Source of the DNA: JALZAI01 sp038212215
GTDB taxonomy: Bacteria > Actinomycetota > Actinomycetes > Mycobacteriales > Jatrophihabitantaceae
Length of the DNA: 64,000 bases
NCBI GenBank assembly: GCA_038212215.1
Contig: JBBQUT010000002.1
Location: forward strand, 62,001-126,000
Direction of reading: 5' to 3'
Shown: one piece after another, positions 17,235-25,906 of the stretch
Layout: every line of letters starts with the position of its first letter
Position numbering within the stretch: the first letter of the stretch is position 1
The notes under the pieces: model-generated
What the model saw: the letters and a program-made list of their open reading frames with translations, nothing else
Told to the model about the DNA's origin: nothing
Database searches by the model: none
Translations under genes and position numbers: made by a program

Positions 17235-17612
17235 TCAGCCTGGGTCGGGGCGCTCGTCATCGCGTGCGCGCCTGCGCTGCTCCTCGGCGCGCTTCCGCAG
17301 CCCCGCGAGGAACTCCTCGTCGTCGTCGGGGGCTGAAACCGTCCGACGTGCCGCCGCCGGTCGCGATCCCACCCGTGCGTCGGGCCAGCGGGACGTGCTT
17401 CGCAACGACGCGGGTTCGGACGTGCGGTTCCAGGTGCGCCCGGCAACCAACCAGGCGATCCACCCGAGGGTCGGGACCAATAGGACGATGAATACCCAGG
17501 CCAGCTTCGGCAGGTTGCGGCAGAGACTGTCCGGCGTGAGAAGCACGTCGATAAAGCAGAAGATCCATGCCCCGACGACCACCAGGCCGAAGAACCCGTC
17601 TAGAAACAGCAT
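17235..17612 (-). CDS. PLDc_N-domain membrane protein
   Basis: A 125-residue protein with two transmembrane helices forming the PLD-nuclease N-terminal domain (GAWIFCFIDVLLT, then LPKLAWVFIVLLVPTLGWIAWLVAGRTW). A charged cytoplasmic tail follows. This domain precedes the catalytic part in cardiolipin synthases, but here it stands alone, so no phospholipase activity is expected. The ATG follows GGAGG. The function is unknown. Confidence 0.82.
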   Translation of the reverse strand: MLFLDGFFGLVVVGAWIFCFIDVLLTPDSLCRNLPKLAWVFIVLLVPTLGWIAWLVAGRTWNRTSEPASLRSTSRWPDARVGSRPAAARRTVSAPDDDEEFLAGLRKRAEEQRRRARDDERPDPG

Positions 17613-17657
17613 GTCGCCTCCCGCTTCCTGCGTGAGTTAAACGCTACCGCGCCACGA

Positions 17658-17663
17658 TAGGTT
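17658..17663 (+). promoter_or_regulatory. -10 element, leaderless Nif3 gene
   Basis: TAGGTT ends 6 nt before the ATG at 17670, with no Shine-Dalgarno sequence. Confidence 0.45.
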
Positions 17664-17669
17664 CCCGAC

Positions 17670-18848
17670 ATGCCGAGGCTCGCCGAGTTGATCTCCGTGT
17701 TGGACGGTTGGTTCGACCCGCGGTGGGCTGAGTCGTGGGACGCCGTCGGGCTGGTCTGCGGCGACCCTGACGAATCAGTCGAAAAGGTACTTCTCGCCGT
17801 CGATCCGGTGTCGGCGACCATCGACGAAGCGCTCGCCGATTCCGCAGACTTGCTGCTGACCCACCATCCGTTGCTGCTTACCGGGGTGCACGGCGTGCCT
17901 GCGTCCGATCCGAAGGGCGCGCTGGTGCATCGCATGATCCGGGGCGGTATCGCGCACTTCGTGGCACACACCAACGCCGACGTCGCTGCACCCGGGGTGT
18001 CGGACGCATTGGCGCAACGGCTCGGGCTAGGCGATCTGCGCCCGCTGCAGGCCCAGGACCATGCTGCGTTGGACAAGCTCGTCGTATTCGTCCCGGTCGC
18101 GGACACCGAACGGCTCGTCGACGCCCTCGCCGCGGCGGGTGCCGGTGCGATCGGTGACTACGACCGGTGCGCATGGAGCAGCGAGGGGACCGGCACGTTC
18201 CGCCCCCTAGCAGGGGCGCATCCGGCGATCGGCAACCGCGGCGAGATCGAGACCGTCCACGAGGCCAGGGTCGAGATGGTGGTGCCGCGCCGGCGGCGCG
18301 ACGCCGTCGTCGCAGCACTTCGCTCCGTCCACCCGTACGAGGAGCCTGCGTTCGATCTGCTCGTGCAGGCGCCGCTGCCGACCCGACGCGGTACCGGCCG
18401 CATCGGTGAGTTGGCCGTTTCGATGACGCTGCGCGAGTTCACCGCGCACGCTGCTGCCGTGCTGCCGCCGACGGTCTGGGGGGTGCGGGCATCGGGTGAC
18501 CCGGAGCGGCACGTGCGTACCGCCGCGGTCTGCGGCGGCTCGGGCGCCTCGCTCGCCGAAACCGCGCGGGCCGCCGGCGCGGACGTTTTGCTCACGGCGG
18601 ACCTGAAGCATCACCCTACGAACGAGGCAGTGGCTGAGCGCGCTGTCGCCGGGATGGCGCTCGTCGATGCGGCACACTGGGCCACCGAGGAGCCGTGGTT
18701 GCATGCGGTGGCCGATCGCCTGCGCGCTCACTTCGGCACTACGGTGGAGGTCCGCGTGTCCGAACGGATCACCGATCCGTGGACGGTGCATGCACCCTCT
18801 TCGCACGTCCGGTCACAGCACAGCGACGATCAGAAAGCGAGTCCGTGA
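17670..18848 (+). CDS. Nif3-like dinuclear metal-centre protein
   Basis: A 392-residue member of the NIF3/YbgI family, hexameric toroids with a two-metal site. The metal-binding LLLTHHPLLL segment is near residue 70, and the second site lies in DLKHHPTNEA toward the C terminus. The inserted YqfO-type domain explains the length. It heads a coupled unit with the zinc-ribbon gene (GTGA overlap) and RNase H/phosphatase, the order seen in M. tuberculosis Rv2230c-Rv2228c. The biochemical role of the family is still unsettled. Confidence 0.9.
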   Translation: MPRLAELISVLDGWFDPRWAESWDAVGLVCGDPDESVEKVLLAVDPVSATIDEALADSADLLLTHHPLLLTGVHGVPASDPKGALVHRMIRGGIAHFVAHTNADVAAPGVSDALAQRLGLGDLRPLQAQDHAALDKLVVFVPVADTERLVDALAAAGAGAIGDYDRCAWSSEGTGTFRPLAGAHPAIGNRGEIETVHEARVEMVVPRRRRDAVVAALRSVHPYEEPAFDLLVQAPLPTRRGTGRIGELAVSMTLREFTAHAAAVLPPTVWGVRASGDPERHVRTAAVCGGSGASLAETARAAGADVLLTADLKHHPTNEAVAERAVAGMALVDAAHWATEEPWLHAVADRLRAHFGTTVEVRVSERITDPWTVHAPSSHVRSQHSDDQKASP

Positions 18849-19582
18849 ACGCCGAGCATTCCGCGCAACTACGACTGCTCAACCTGCAGGCCGACGACAC
18901 CGCGCTCGCGCAACTCGAGCACCGGCGTCGCTCGCTGCCCGAACTTGTGGAAATGGCGAAGAAGGACGAGCGTGCCGGCGTGCTCAGCACCGAGTCGATC
19001 GATGTCGAGACCGCGCTCGCCGACATCGCGCAGAGTCAGCGCCGCTTGGAGAATGAGATCGACGCCGTCCGTGCCCGCGCGGCACGCGACGAGCAGCGCA
19101 TGCGATCGGGGGCGGCCAGCAAGGAACTCGAAGGGTTGCAGCACGAGATCACCACGCTGGCGCGTCGGCAGTCCAATCTGGAGGACGACCTGCTGGACGT
19201 GATGGAGCAGCGCGAGGAGTCCGAGCGACTGCTGGCACAGCTTGCCAGCGAGCGTGAGGTGCTCGCCGGTGAGCGAGCCGAGCTAGGCGCTGCGCGCGAC
19301 AAGGCATTCGCCGAGATCGATGCTGCCGCCGCTGAACGCTCGGGTTCGCGCGCGTCCATCGCCACCGAGATGCCAGCGGATCTGATGGCGCTCTACGAGC
19401 GCGCCCGCGAGCACGGCGGCGGTGTCGGCGCCGCGATGATTCGCCAGCGCCGATGCGAAGGGTGTCGCATCGAGCTCTCCGGCAGTGAACTGTCTGCGGT
19501 GCGCTCCGCCGCTGACGACGCGGTGATGCGGTGCGAAAATTGCCGGCGAATCCTGATCCGTACCGACGAATCTGGTCTGTAA
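18845..19582 (+). CDS. Coiled-coil C4 zinc-ribbon protein
   Basis: A 245-residue protein. A long Glu/Arg/Ala-rich coiled coil (about residues 20-165) is followed by a C-terminal zinc ribbon with two CxxC knuckles (CEGCRIEL and CENCRRIL). It matches the actinobacterial family represented by Rv2229c. The GTG start overlaps the Nif3 stop by GTGA. It may bind nucleic acid or a partner protein; no activity can be read from the sequence. Confidence 0.88.
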   Translation: MNAEHSAQLRLLNLQADDTALAQLEHRRRSLPELVEMAKKDERAGVLSTESIDVETALADIAQSQRRLENEIDAVRARAARDEQRMRSGAASKELEGLQHEITTLARRQSNLEDDLLDVMEQREESERLLAQLASEREVLAGERAELGAARDKAFAEIDAAAAERSGSRASIATEMPADLMALYERAREHGGGVGAAMIRQRRCEGCRIELSGSELSAVRSAADDAVMRCENCRRILIRTDESGL

Positions 19583-19584
19583 CG

Positions 19585-20691
19585 GTGCGGGTGATCGTCG
19601 AAGCCGACGGTGGGTCACGAGGCAACCCCGGGCCGGCAGGGTTCGGCGCGGTAGTGCTCGACGCCGACACCGGTGCCGTGCTCAGCGAGGCGAACGACTA
19701 CATCGGGGTCGCGACGAACAACGTGGCTGAATACCGCGGCCTCGTGGCCGGGCTCGCCGCGGCGCGCGACCTGGGTGCCAGTGACGTCGCCGTTCGGATG
19801 GACTCCAATCTCGTCGTCCAGCAGATGAAGGGGATTTGGCAGGTCAAGCATCCGGGCATGCGAGCGCTCGCGCGCGAGGCGAACACGTTGCGCACCTGCT
19901 TCGAATCAGTCACCTTCGAGTGGATTCCACGCGAACGCAACAAGCGCGCCGACCGGCTGGCAAACGCGGCAATGGACCGCGCCACGAGCCCGGCACCCAA
20001 CAGGCCGAGCGCCAACACGCCGGGCGGCGAGACACCGGCGCCGGCGTGGACGCCGCCCGCGGGTCGGCCGACCAGGTTCGTCCTGGTCCGGCACGGCTCG
20101 ACGATCCACTCGGCGGCCAAGCGGTTCTCCGGCCGCAACGACCTGCCGTTGAACGACGTGGGCCAAGTGCAGGCGGCTGCGCTCGCGGCCCGGGAGTTCG
20201 CCGACGCATCGGCTGTCGTCAGCTCGCCACTACCCCGCGCCCGCGCGACTGCCGACGCAATCAGTGCCCGGCTCGGGTTGCCGGTGCGGATCGACGCTGA
20301 TTTGGCCGAACTCGATTTCGGCGAGTGGGAGGGGCTCACCGCCGCGCAGGTCCGGCACCGCTACCCCACGCAGTGGGCACGGTGGGACGGTTCACCCGAC
20401 GTCCCCCCTCCCGGCGGCGAGTCGTTCACGAACCTCACGCGCAGGGTGCACCGCGCGCGCGACGCCATGATCGCGGCGCATCCGGACCGCACGGTCGTCG
20501 TGGTCACCCATGTTTGCCCCATCAAGACGCTGATCTGCAGTGCACTCGAGGCGCCCTTCGCGGCGATCTTCCGAATGCACCTGGATACCGCCTCAGTGTC
20601 AATCCTCGACTACTTCGTCGATCGCCCGCCGTCCCTTCGCCTGTTCAACGACACGTCGCACCTGCAGCGGATCGGCAGCCTGCTCAGCTGA
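19585..20691 (+). CDS. Bifunctional RNase H/acid phosphatase
   Basis: A 368-residue two-domain protein. The N-terminal type I RNase H domain (about residues 1-135) removes RNA from RNA/DNA hybrids; its acidic residues are in EADGGSRGNPGPAG, NVAEYRGL and RMDSNLVVQQ. After a Pro/Ala linker, a histidine-phosphatase domain begins with VLVRHGST near residue 168 and includes the ELDFGEWEG segment. This matches Rv2228c, which has RNase H and acid phosphatase (CobC-like) activities. The GTG at 19585 lies 2 nt after the previous stop codon. Confidence 0.92.
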   Translation: MRVIVEADGGSRGNPGPAGFGAVVLDADTGAVLSEANDYIGVATNNVAEYRGLVAGLAAARDLGASDVAVRMDSNLVVQQMKGIWQVKHPGMRALAREANTLRTCFESVTFEWIPRERNKRADRLANAAMDRATSPAPNRPSANTPGGETPAPAWTPPAGRPTRFVLVRHGSTIHSAAKRFSGRNDLPLNDVGQVQAAALAAREFADASAVVSSPLPRARATADAISARLGLPVRIDADLAELDFGEWEGLTAAQVRHRYPTQWARWDGSPDVPPPGGESFTNLTRRVHRARDAMIAAHPDRTVVVVTHVCPIKTLICSALEAPFAAIFRMHLDTASVSILDYFVDRPPSLRLFNDTSHLQRIGSLLS

Positions 20692-21184
20692 TGACGGCGT
20701 CGACGACCTTCTTGAGTGCACCCGGTTGCGCGGGGGAGCGCGGCGCGGTGGCGCGGGCCTGTTCGAGTTTCGCTCCTATCTCCTGAAGCTGCTTGCGCCC
20801 GAGCCCGGCTCGCACCTTGGGGAACCACACCTCCTCCTCTTCCTCGATGTGGTGCGTCACGTTCTCGATCAGGACGGTCGTCTTGGCATCGAAGCGCTCG
20901 GCGCCCGCGGACATCGCGAACAGTTCCATGCAAAGCACGTCCGCCACGTGGTGTTCCTCGTAGGACTCGAGCACCTCCTCCTCCAGGTCTGGCAGCAGAC
21001 GGCGGACCTCGGGATACATGACCTCGTTCTCGATATAGGTGTGCACGGTGAGCAGTTCGATCATCTTGGCCACGAGATCCGCCTTCTTCGTCGTGGCGTT
21101 CGGACCCGCCGACGTGAAGTCCCGAAAGACCCGCCGGATCTCTTTGTGATCCGCTTTGAGCACGACGATGGCGTCTGACGACAT
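20684..21184 (-). CDS. Hemerythrin-like protein
   Basis: A 166-residue four-helix bundle with the expected di-iron ligand set: His13 (KADHKEIRR), His47 and Glu51 (HTYIENE), His77/78 (EEHHVAD), and His110/111 with Glu115 (HHIEEEEE). Such proteins bind or sense oxygen or iron, or respond to redox stress. The ATG follows GGGAGA. Its end overlaps the RNase H gene convergently by 8 nt. Confidence 0.9.
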   Translation of the reverse strand: MSSDAIVVLKADHKEIRRVFRDFTSAGPNATTKKADLVAKMIELLTVHTYIENEVMYPEVRRLLPDLEEEVLESYEEHHVADVLCMELFAMSAGAERFDAKTTVLIENVTHHIEEEEEVWFPKVRAGLGRKQLQEIGAKLEQARATAPRSPAQPGALKKVVDAVIS

Positions 21185-21231
21185 GACAAGTCTCCCTAAA
21201 GTGATGGCGTGTAGAGGGGTCGGTCCTCGAC

Positions 21232-22479
21232 TCACATACCCAGAATTGCTGCCGTGCACCACAGCGCGCCGCTGGTCATAACGAGCAGCAACGGCACCGT
21301 CAGCACGCCGAGCAGATGGAAGTCCCGCGCCCGCGGCTTCTCGGCGTTCGGCAGCAACCGGCGCCACAGCAGGGTCGCCAGCGACCCGCCATAGGTCAGG
21401 TTCGGGCCGACGTTCACGCCGAGCAGGACCGCGAGCACCAGCACGGGCCTGCCGGCGACCAGCGGCACCAGGGCCAGCGTTGCCGGCAGGTTGTTGAGCA
21501 GGTTCGCCATGGCCGCAGCGACGAACGCCGTGCCCAGCAGGGCAAGAAACTCCGCGCCGGACGGCACGACATGAGCCAGCGCGGTGCCGAGGCCATGCTG
21601 GGTGACTGCGTCGACGATGATCGCCAGTGCCAGCACGAACAGACAGAAACCCGGGCTTGCCTCCCGGACGAGCGCCCGCACGGACACGTCGCCGCGGCGC
21701 GCCCGGACGACGAGAAGCAGCAGGCAACCCGTCAGCGCCGCCCACGCCGGAGCGACGTCGAGCGAGGACGTGAGGACGAACCCGGCCACGGTGAGCGCGA
21801 GCACACAGAGTGCGTAGACCGGCACGGGCAGCGCAGTGGTCGGCTGGGGCTCGGAGCCGGCCGGGACGTCACGGCGGAAGAACAACCGCAGTCCCACCCA
21901 TTCGAGCACGCACGCCACGATCCACGGCAGCGTCATCAGTGCTGCGAACCGGCCGAAAGACAGCCCGGAAGCGGCGAACGCGAGCAGATTGGTCAGATTC
22001 GAGACCGGCAGCAGCAGCGAAGCGCTGTTGGCCAGCCGCGTGCACGCATAAAGGTGTGGCCTGGCCGGGACACCGAGCCGACGCGCGGTCGCCACGATGA
22101 CCGGGGTCAGCAGCACCACGGTGGCGTCAAGGGTCAGCACAGCGGTGACGGCGGACGCGAGCCCGACGACGATCATCAGCAGGCGGCGCGGGCGGCCCGC
22201 GCTGAGTTGCGCGGCGAGGGACCCCAGGTACTCGAAGACGCGCGCTTCGGCGCACAGGTGGCCGAACACCAGGATGGCGGCAAGGAAGGCGACCGTGGGC
22301 CCGATCTCGGCCAACCGGTGGCGTGCATCGCCGACGGCGAGGATCCCGCTGGCGACCACGAGGAGGGCCCCGGGCACCGCGACGACCGCCTCGCTCAGCC
22401 CGAACGGACGAATTACCGCGGCGAGCAGGCTCGCCACGAGGACGGCGATCGCAACCGTCTCCGCGAGCGCGCCGTGCAC
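21232..22479 (-). CDS. ArsB/NhaD-type (SLC13-like) anion permease
   Basis: A 415-residue ion-transporter-superfamily protein with about 11 membrane helices in two repeated halves. The conserved LTLDATVVLLTPVIVATARR and NLLNNLPATLALVPL segments are re-entrant motifs of arsenite/anion permeases. No arsenate reductase or ArsR gene is adjacent, so arsenite efflux is only one possibility. The GTG has a -10 element 6 nt upstream and no Shine-Dalgarno sequence. Confidence 0.85.
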   Translation of the reverse strand: MHGALAETVAIAVLVASLLAAVIRPFGLSEAVVAVPGALLVVASGILAVGDARHRLAEIGPTVAFLAAILVFGHLCAEARVFEYLGSLAAQLSAGRPRRLLMIVVGLASAVTAVLTLDATVVLLTPVIVATARRLGVPARPHLYACTRLANSASLLLPVSNLTNLLAFAASGLSFGRFAALMTLPWIVACVLEWVGLRLFFRRDVPAGSEPQPTTALPVPVYALCVLALTVAGFVLTSSLDVAPAWAALTGCLLLLVVRARRGDVSVRALVREASPGFCLFVLALAIIVDAVTQHGLGTALAHVVPSGAEFLALLGTAFVAAAMANLLNNLPATLALVPLVAGRPVLVLAVLLGVNVGPNLTYGGSLATLLWRRLLPNAEKPRARDFHLLGVLTVPLLLVMTSGALWCTAAILGM

Positions 22480-22485
22480 GCCGAG

Positions 22486-22491
22486 AGGCTA
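22486..22491 (-). promoter_or_regulatory. -10 element, leaderless permease gene
   Basis: On the minus strand TAGCCT ends 6 nt before the GTG at 22479. The divergent rnpB promoter lies about 30 bp away. Confidence 0.45.
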
Positions 22492-22517
22492 CCGGTAAAT
22501 TTCGAGGCCCGGGCGCG

Positions 22518-22523
22518 TATGGT
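22518..22523 (+). promoter_or_regulatory. -10 element of rnpB
   Basis: TATGGT lies 6-7 nt upstream of the predicted 5' end of the RNase P RNA. No clear -35 was seen. Confidence 0.45.
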
Positions 22524-22529
22524 TCGGTG

Positions 22530-22938
22530 TGCGGCGGACGAGCCGACCGGGCGGCCGCGTCGGGACCGAGAGGTCTCGCCGAGGAAAGTCCGGGCTCCAC
22601 AGGGCAGGGTGGTTGCCAACAGCAACCCGGGGTGACCCGCGGGACAGTGCCACAGAAAACAGACCGCCGGTGCGTCCGCGCGCCGGTAAGGGTGAAACGG
22701 TGGTGTAAGAGACCACCAGCGCCGCGAGCGATCGAGGCGGCTCGGTAAACCCCACCCGGAGCAAGGTCAAGCAGGTCGGTCAGCTCGTCTGACCGGCCGC
22801 GCAGGCGTTCGAGGGCGGCCCGCCCGATGCCTGCGGGTAGACCGCTAGAGCCTGCTGGCAACGGCAGGCCGAGATGGATGGTCGCCCCCGGCGTCAGCGC
22901 CGGGACAGGACCCGGCTTACAGGTCGACTCGTCCGCTG
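22530..22938 (+). ncRNA. rnpB: RNase P RNA, bacterial type A
   Basis: The catalytic RNA that trims tRNA 5' leaders. Helix P1 is visible as GCGGACGAG (22534-22542) pairing perfectly with CTCGTCCGC (22928-22936). The universal P4 and core sequences follow: GAGGAAAGTCCGGGCTCC near 22573, the GATGGATGGTCGCCC segment near 22874, and CCCGGCTTACAGGTC near 22914. The length of about 405 nt fits actinobacterial type A RNase P. The ends are set from the P1 pairing and may be off by a few bases. Confidence 0.95.
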
Positions 22939-22986
22939 CCTGCGCCGACGTGAACCAACCCGCACCATGTGTCAAGGTGAGTGGTC

Positions 22987-24231
22987 ATGGCCGAGGCGAC
23001 TGCTACGTCAGCGGGCCGCGGATTCCGCGAGGTGCTGCGCAACAGGGAATTCCGCTGGCTCTGGTTCGCCGACCTGCAATCTCTGCTGGGAGATCAGTTC
23101 GCGCGCGTAGCGCTGTCAATACTCGTCTTCGATGCAACCGGATCTGGGCTCTTCACCGCCTCGGTCTACGCCTTGACTTACCTGCCGGCGGTACTGGGTG
23201 GTGTCCTGCTAGGGTCGCTCGCCGACCGGTTGCCGAGGCGGGCGTTACTCGTCGGGGCGGATCTGATCAGGGCTGTGCTGCTCGCGGCGATGAGTATTCC
23301 CTCGGTTCCGGTCGGCGGTGTCGCTGCGCTGCTGGCGCTCGCTGTGATTGTCGGGGCGCCGTGGAAGGCGGCCGAGGCGGCGCTCGTGGCTGACATTCTC
23401 CAAGGCGAGCGCTTCGCATTGGGAACGGGCCTGCGCGTTGCCACGGTGCAAGGCGCCCAGTTGCTGGGTTTTGCTGCCGGGGGTGTGGTTGTCGGGGTGA
23501 TCGGTTCCCGTCCGGCACTCGCTGTTGACGCCCTGAGCTTCGCCATCTCGGCGGCGATGATCGGGCTTCGGGTCCGCCCCCGACCCCCGGCGACGCGTGG
23601 TCCGGCCGGCGGCTGGACGGCGGGTCTCCGTGTCATCAGCGGCAGCCGGCAGTTGCGCATCCTGATCGGGTTCTCTTGGTTGACCGGCATCTTGGTGATC
23701 CCGGAGGGGTTGGCCCCGCCGTACGCCCAGCATGTCGGCGGGGGCCCGGCTGCCACCGGGATGCTGCTTGCTGCGGGACCGGCGGGGGTGATGGTGGGCT
23801 CGCTTGCGCTGTTGCGGCTGATCCCCGCTGCCCGGCGCGAGCGCCTCGTCGCGCCGGCTGCGATCGCCGCCGGTGTGCCGCTCGTCGGGTGCTGGCTGGA
23901 TCCGGGCCTCGCCGGGGCCGGCTTGCTGTGGGCGCTGTCCGGGGCGTGCGCGGCTTTTCAGGCTCAGGTCATCATCGAATTCGTGCAGGCCGTGCCGGTG
24001 CAACGGCGGGGCCAGGCGATCGGCGTCGCCTCGGCCGGGCTGCTTGCGGTGCAGGGCGTGGGACTACTGCTGGGCGGGCTGGCGAGTGAGCTCTGGGCAC
24101 TCCCCACAACGGTGGCTGCGGCGGGCCTCGCCGCGACCGCATGCGCTCTGGCACTCGCGCTGCTGAGATGCCGGGGTGCGCCGGGCGGCAGCGACCGAAG
24201 CGGTGCACGCCAGGTCCTTCGCTCCCACTAG
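22987..24231 (+). CDS. MFS transporter (efflux type)
   Basis: A 414-residue major facilitator protein with 12 predicted membrane helices. The cytoplasmic loop between helices 2 and 3 carries GSLADRLPRRALLVGADLIR, the MFS signature. The overall pattern resembles macrolide/multidrug exporters; the substrate cannot be assigned. The ATG at 22987 lies 6 nt after AAGGTGA. A GTG two codons upstream is also possible. A hairpin follows its stop by 1 nt. Confidence 0.85.
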   Translation: MAEATATSAGRGFREVLRNREFRWLWFADLQSLLGDQFARVALSILVFDATGSGLFTASVYALTYLPAVLGGVLLGSLADRLPRRALLVGADLIRAVLLAAMSIPSVPVGGVAALLALAVIVGAPWKAAEAALVADILQGERFALGTGLRVATVQGAQLLGFAAGGVVVGVIGSRPALAVDALSFAISAAMIGLRVRPRPPATRGPAGGWTAGLRVISGSRQLRILIGFSWLTGILVIPEGLAPPYAQHVGGGPAATGMLLAAGPAGVMVGSLALLRLIPAARRERLVAPAAIAAGVPLVGCWLDPGLAGAGLLWALSGACAAFQAQVIIEFVQAVPVQRRGQAIGVASAGLLAVQGVGLLLGGLASELWALPTTVAAAGLAATACALALALLRCRGAPGGSDRSGARQVLRSH

Positions 24232-24232
24232 A

Positions 24233-24261
24233 CCGGCGGGACCCCCACCTGTCCCGGCCGG
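24233..24261. terminator. Hairpin after the MFS gene
   Basis: CCGGCGGGAC pairs with GTCCCGGCCGG with one bulge, with an 8-nt loop, 1 nt after the MFS stop. It could also end transcription from the minus-strand micro-ORF at 24311-24358. Confidence 0.5.
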
Positions 24262-24310
24262 CCGACGTGCCGCTGATTCGCGCCGCTGATTGCCGCTGCT
24301 TGTGTCTGGT

Positions 24311-24358
24311 TTAGGTCCATTCGTGACCGTTGAGCGTCCATTCGTGGCCTCTGAGCAT
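24311..24358 (-). CDS. Candidate 15-residue peptide with doubled GHEWT motif
   Basis: The predicted peptide is MLRGHEWTLNGHEWT, that is Met plus two heptads, LRGHEWT and LNGHEWT. The ATG is preceded by AAGGAGGTGA, a perfect 10-nt match to the anti-Shine-Dalgarno end of 16S rRNA, with 8 nt between GGAGG and ATG. It is the strongest ribosome-binding site I found in the window. The next gene downstream on this strand is tens of bases past convergent coding sequence, so it is not an obvious leader of another gene. It could be a small stand-alone peptide, a translational regulator, or a peptide precursor. I do not recognise a family. The expression claim rests on the Shine-Dalgarno sequence and the conserved repeat only. 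Confidence 0.45.
   Translation of the reverse strand: MLRGHEWTLNGHEWT
24315..24356. repeat. Two tandem 21-bp units inside the micro-ORF
   Basis: Units 24315-24335 and 24336-24356 differ at 3 of 21 positions. On the coding strand two changes turn Arg into Asn and one (GGC/GGT) is silent, so GHEWT is kept. The rest of 24262-24559 shows no other gene that I can support. Confidence 0.7.
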
Positions 24359-24559
24359 GGGTGTCACCTCCTTGCGGGCTTGCGGGTCGGGGTATCAAGC
24401 TGCTAGATCGCAAAGCTCACCGCACATTTACCCTGTGCGAAAGACCTTCAAGTAGGGCGCACCTCCTGTACCGTGCGAATTAGGCGTGACAACCTGGTGG
24501 TCGGTGCAGCGGGTGCACCGGCGCGAGTGCTGAGTGGTGGATGAGGGGGGGCCGAGGCG

Positions 24560-25861
24560 GTGCGACCAGCGTTCGATACAAGTAATTCCTTCCCGGCCAA
24601 TATTCGTGGCCGTATCCGTCATGCGGCATTTTGGACCATGAATCGGCGCGCGAGAACCTTCGTGGCCGGCACAGACTTGGCGGCACTGATCCTCACTGGC
24701 GGCGCTGTCAGCGTGGAACATCTTGACAATACGGATATCGCCCGATTTGGGCTACTTGTAGCGATGGCTATCGGATACGCGGAAGTCGCGGGACGCGTCG
24801 AATTGATCCGTCGCTACCTGGGCATCGATTCGTCCAAGGCATGGACGAGTTACACGTCGGTGTGGGCTTTCGCGGGCGTGATGACGCTGCCGGCGGGCGC
24901 TGCGGCCGTGCTGACGGCGACGGTATACGCCCATGTTCTGATACTGGGCTGCCGATCTCATAACGTGCGGCCTCACCGGCTCGTATTCTCGGCGGCCACC
25001 ATGGTGCTGGCCACCATCGCCGCAGACATGGTATCTCGCGCCATCCGACCCGGGCCGTCGGGCAGCAGCGCGCTGGCGGCCCTCGCGGTCGGTCTGGCGC
25101 TGGCGGTGTTCTGGCTGGTCAACCTCGGTGGCGTGGTCAGCGCGATGGTCCTCGCGACCCGACCGGCCCGCTTCGCCTCCGTGCTGCCCGACCGCGAGGG
25201 AGTCCTGCTCGAGTACGTCACCCTCGCCCTCGGTGTCGTGACCGGCGTGTTCGTCGTGCACACCGTCGTGCTTACTCCTCTCGTGTTTGTCCTGATCGCG
25301 ACGACACACCGCAGTTCGCTGGTTTCCGAGCTGCGGGTCGCGGCGTCTACCGACCCCAAGACCGGGCTGCTCAACGCGGCGGCGTGGCGCGAGCGGTCCC
25401 GCCAGGCCGTCAGCTATGCGGCCCGCAACGATCGGCCGGTCTGCGTCCTGGTGCTCGATCTCGACTTGTTCAAGGCGGTCAACGACAGATTCGGTCATCT
25501 GGCGGGTGATCAGGTGTTGGTGCGGGTGGCCGATACGCTGCGCACCGAAGTGCGCGACCACGACCTCGTCGGACGATTCGGTGGCGAGGAGTTCGTCATC
25601 TTCCTGGATGCCACCTCGCTGAAGTCGGCGACCGCAACCGCGGAACGGTTGCGCGAGCGCGTCGCGCGCGGCCGGTCCGGAGAAACGGCCAGCGTGACTG
25701 TCTCGATCGGCGTGGCATACGCGGTGACGCCGGGGGCGAGCACGCTCGATGATCTGATCGGGGCAGCCGACGGTGCCCTCTACGCGGCCAAGGACGCAGG
25801 TCGCAATCGGGTTCATACGGTGCAGGTGGGTGCACCGATCGGATTGTCGCGCGCCGGCTGA
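24560..25861 (+). CDS. Membrane-bound diguanylate cyclase (GGDEF)
   Basis: A 433-residue protein. About 6-8 hydrophobic segments between residues 35 and 265 form a membrane sensor of unknown type. A C-terminal GGDEF domain carries the active motif GGEEF (RFGGEEFVIF) near residue 343 and the LDLDLFKAVNDRFGH metal/GTP site. It would make cyclic di-GMP from two GTP. No RxxD inhibitory site is obvious before the motif. The GTG start is uncertain because no good ribosome-binding site is visible. The next gene is a GGDEF-EAL protein. Confidence 0.85.
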   Translation: MRPAFDTSNSFPANIRGRIRHAAFWTMNRRARTFVAGTDLAALILTGGAVSVEHLDNTDIARFGLLVAMAIGYAEVAGRVELIRRYLGIDSSKAWTSYTSVWAFAGVMTLPAGAAAVLTATVYAHVLILGCRSHNVRPHRLVFSAATMVLATIAADMVSRAIRPGPSGSSALAALAVGLALAVFWLVNLGGVVSAMVLATRPARFASVLPDREGVLLEYVTLALGVVTGVFVVHTVVLTPLVFVLIATTHRSSLVSELRVAASTDPKTGLLNAAAWRERSRQAVSYAARNDRPVCVLVLDLDLFKAVNDRFGHLAGDQVLVRVADTLRTEVRDHDLVGRFGGEEFVIFLDATSLKSATATAERLRERVARGRSGETASVTVSIGVAYAVTPGASTLDDLIGAADGALYAAKDAGRNRVHTVQVGAPIGLSRAG

Positions 25862-25895
25862 CCAGCGAGATCGCATGGATTTGCCGGGCTGCCCC

Positions 25896-25901
25896 TACAC
25901 T
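25896..25901 (+). promoter_or_regulatory. -10 element, leaderless GGDEF-EAL gene
   Basis: TACACT ends 5 nt before the GTG at 25907, with no Shine-Dalgarno sequence. Confidence 0.45.
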
Positions 25902-25906
25902 CCTAA

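Noticed and set aside
21316..22635. 439-codon plus-strand frame opposite the anion permease
   Set aside because: Gln/Arg/Asp-rich shadow that runs into rnpB; the membrane protein on the minus strand is the real gene.
24428..24721. 97-codon minus-strand frame overlapping the start of the GGDEF gene
   Set aside because: No family and no ribosome-binding site at its ATG; it overlaps a well-supported gene.
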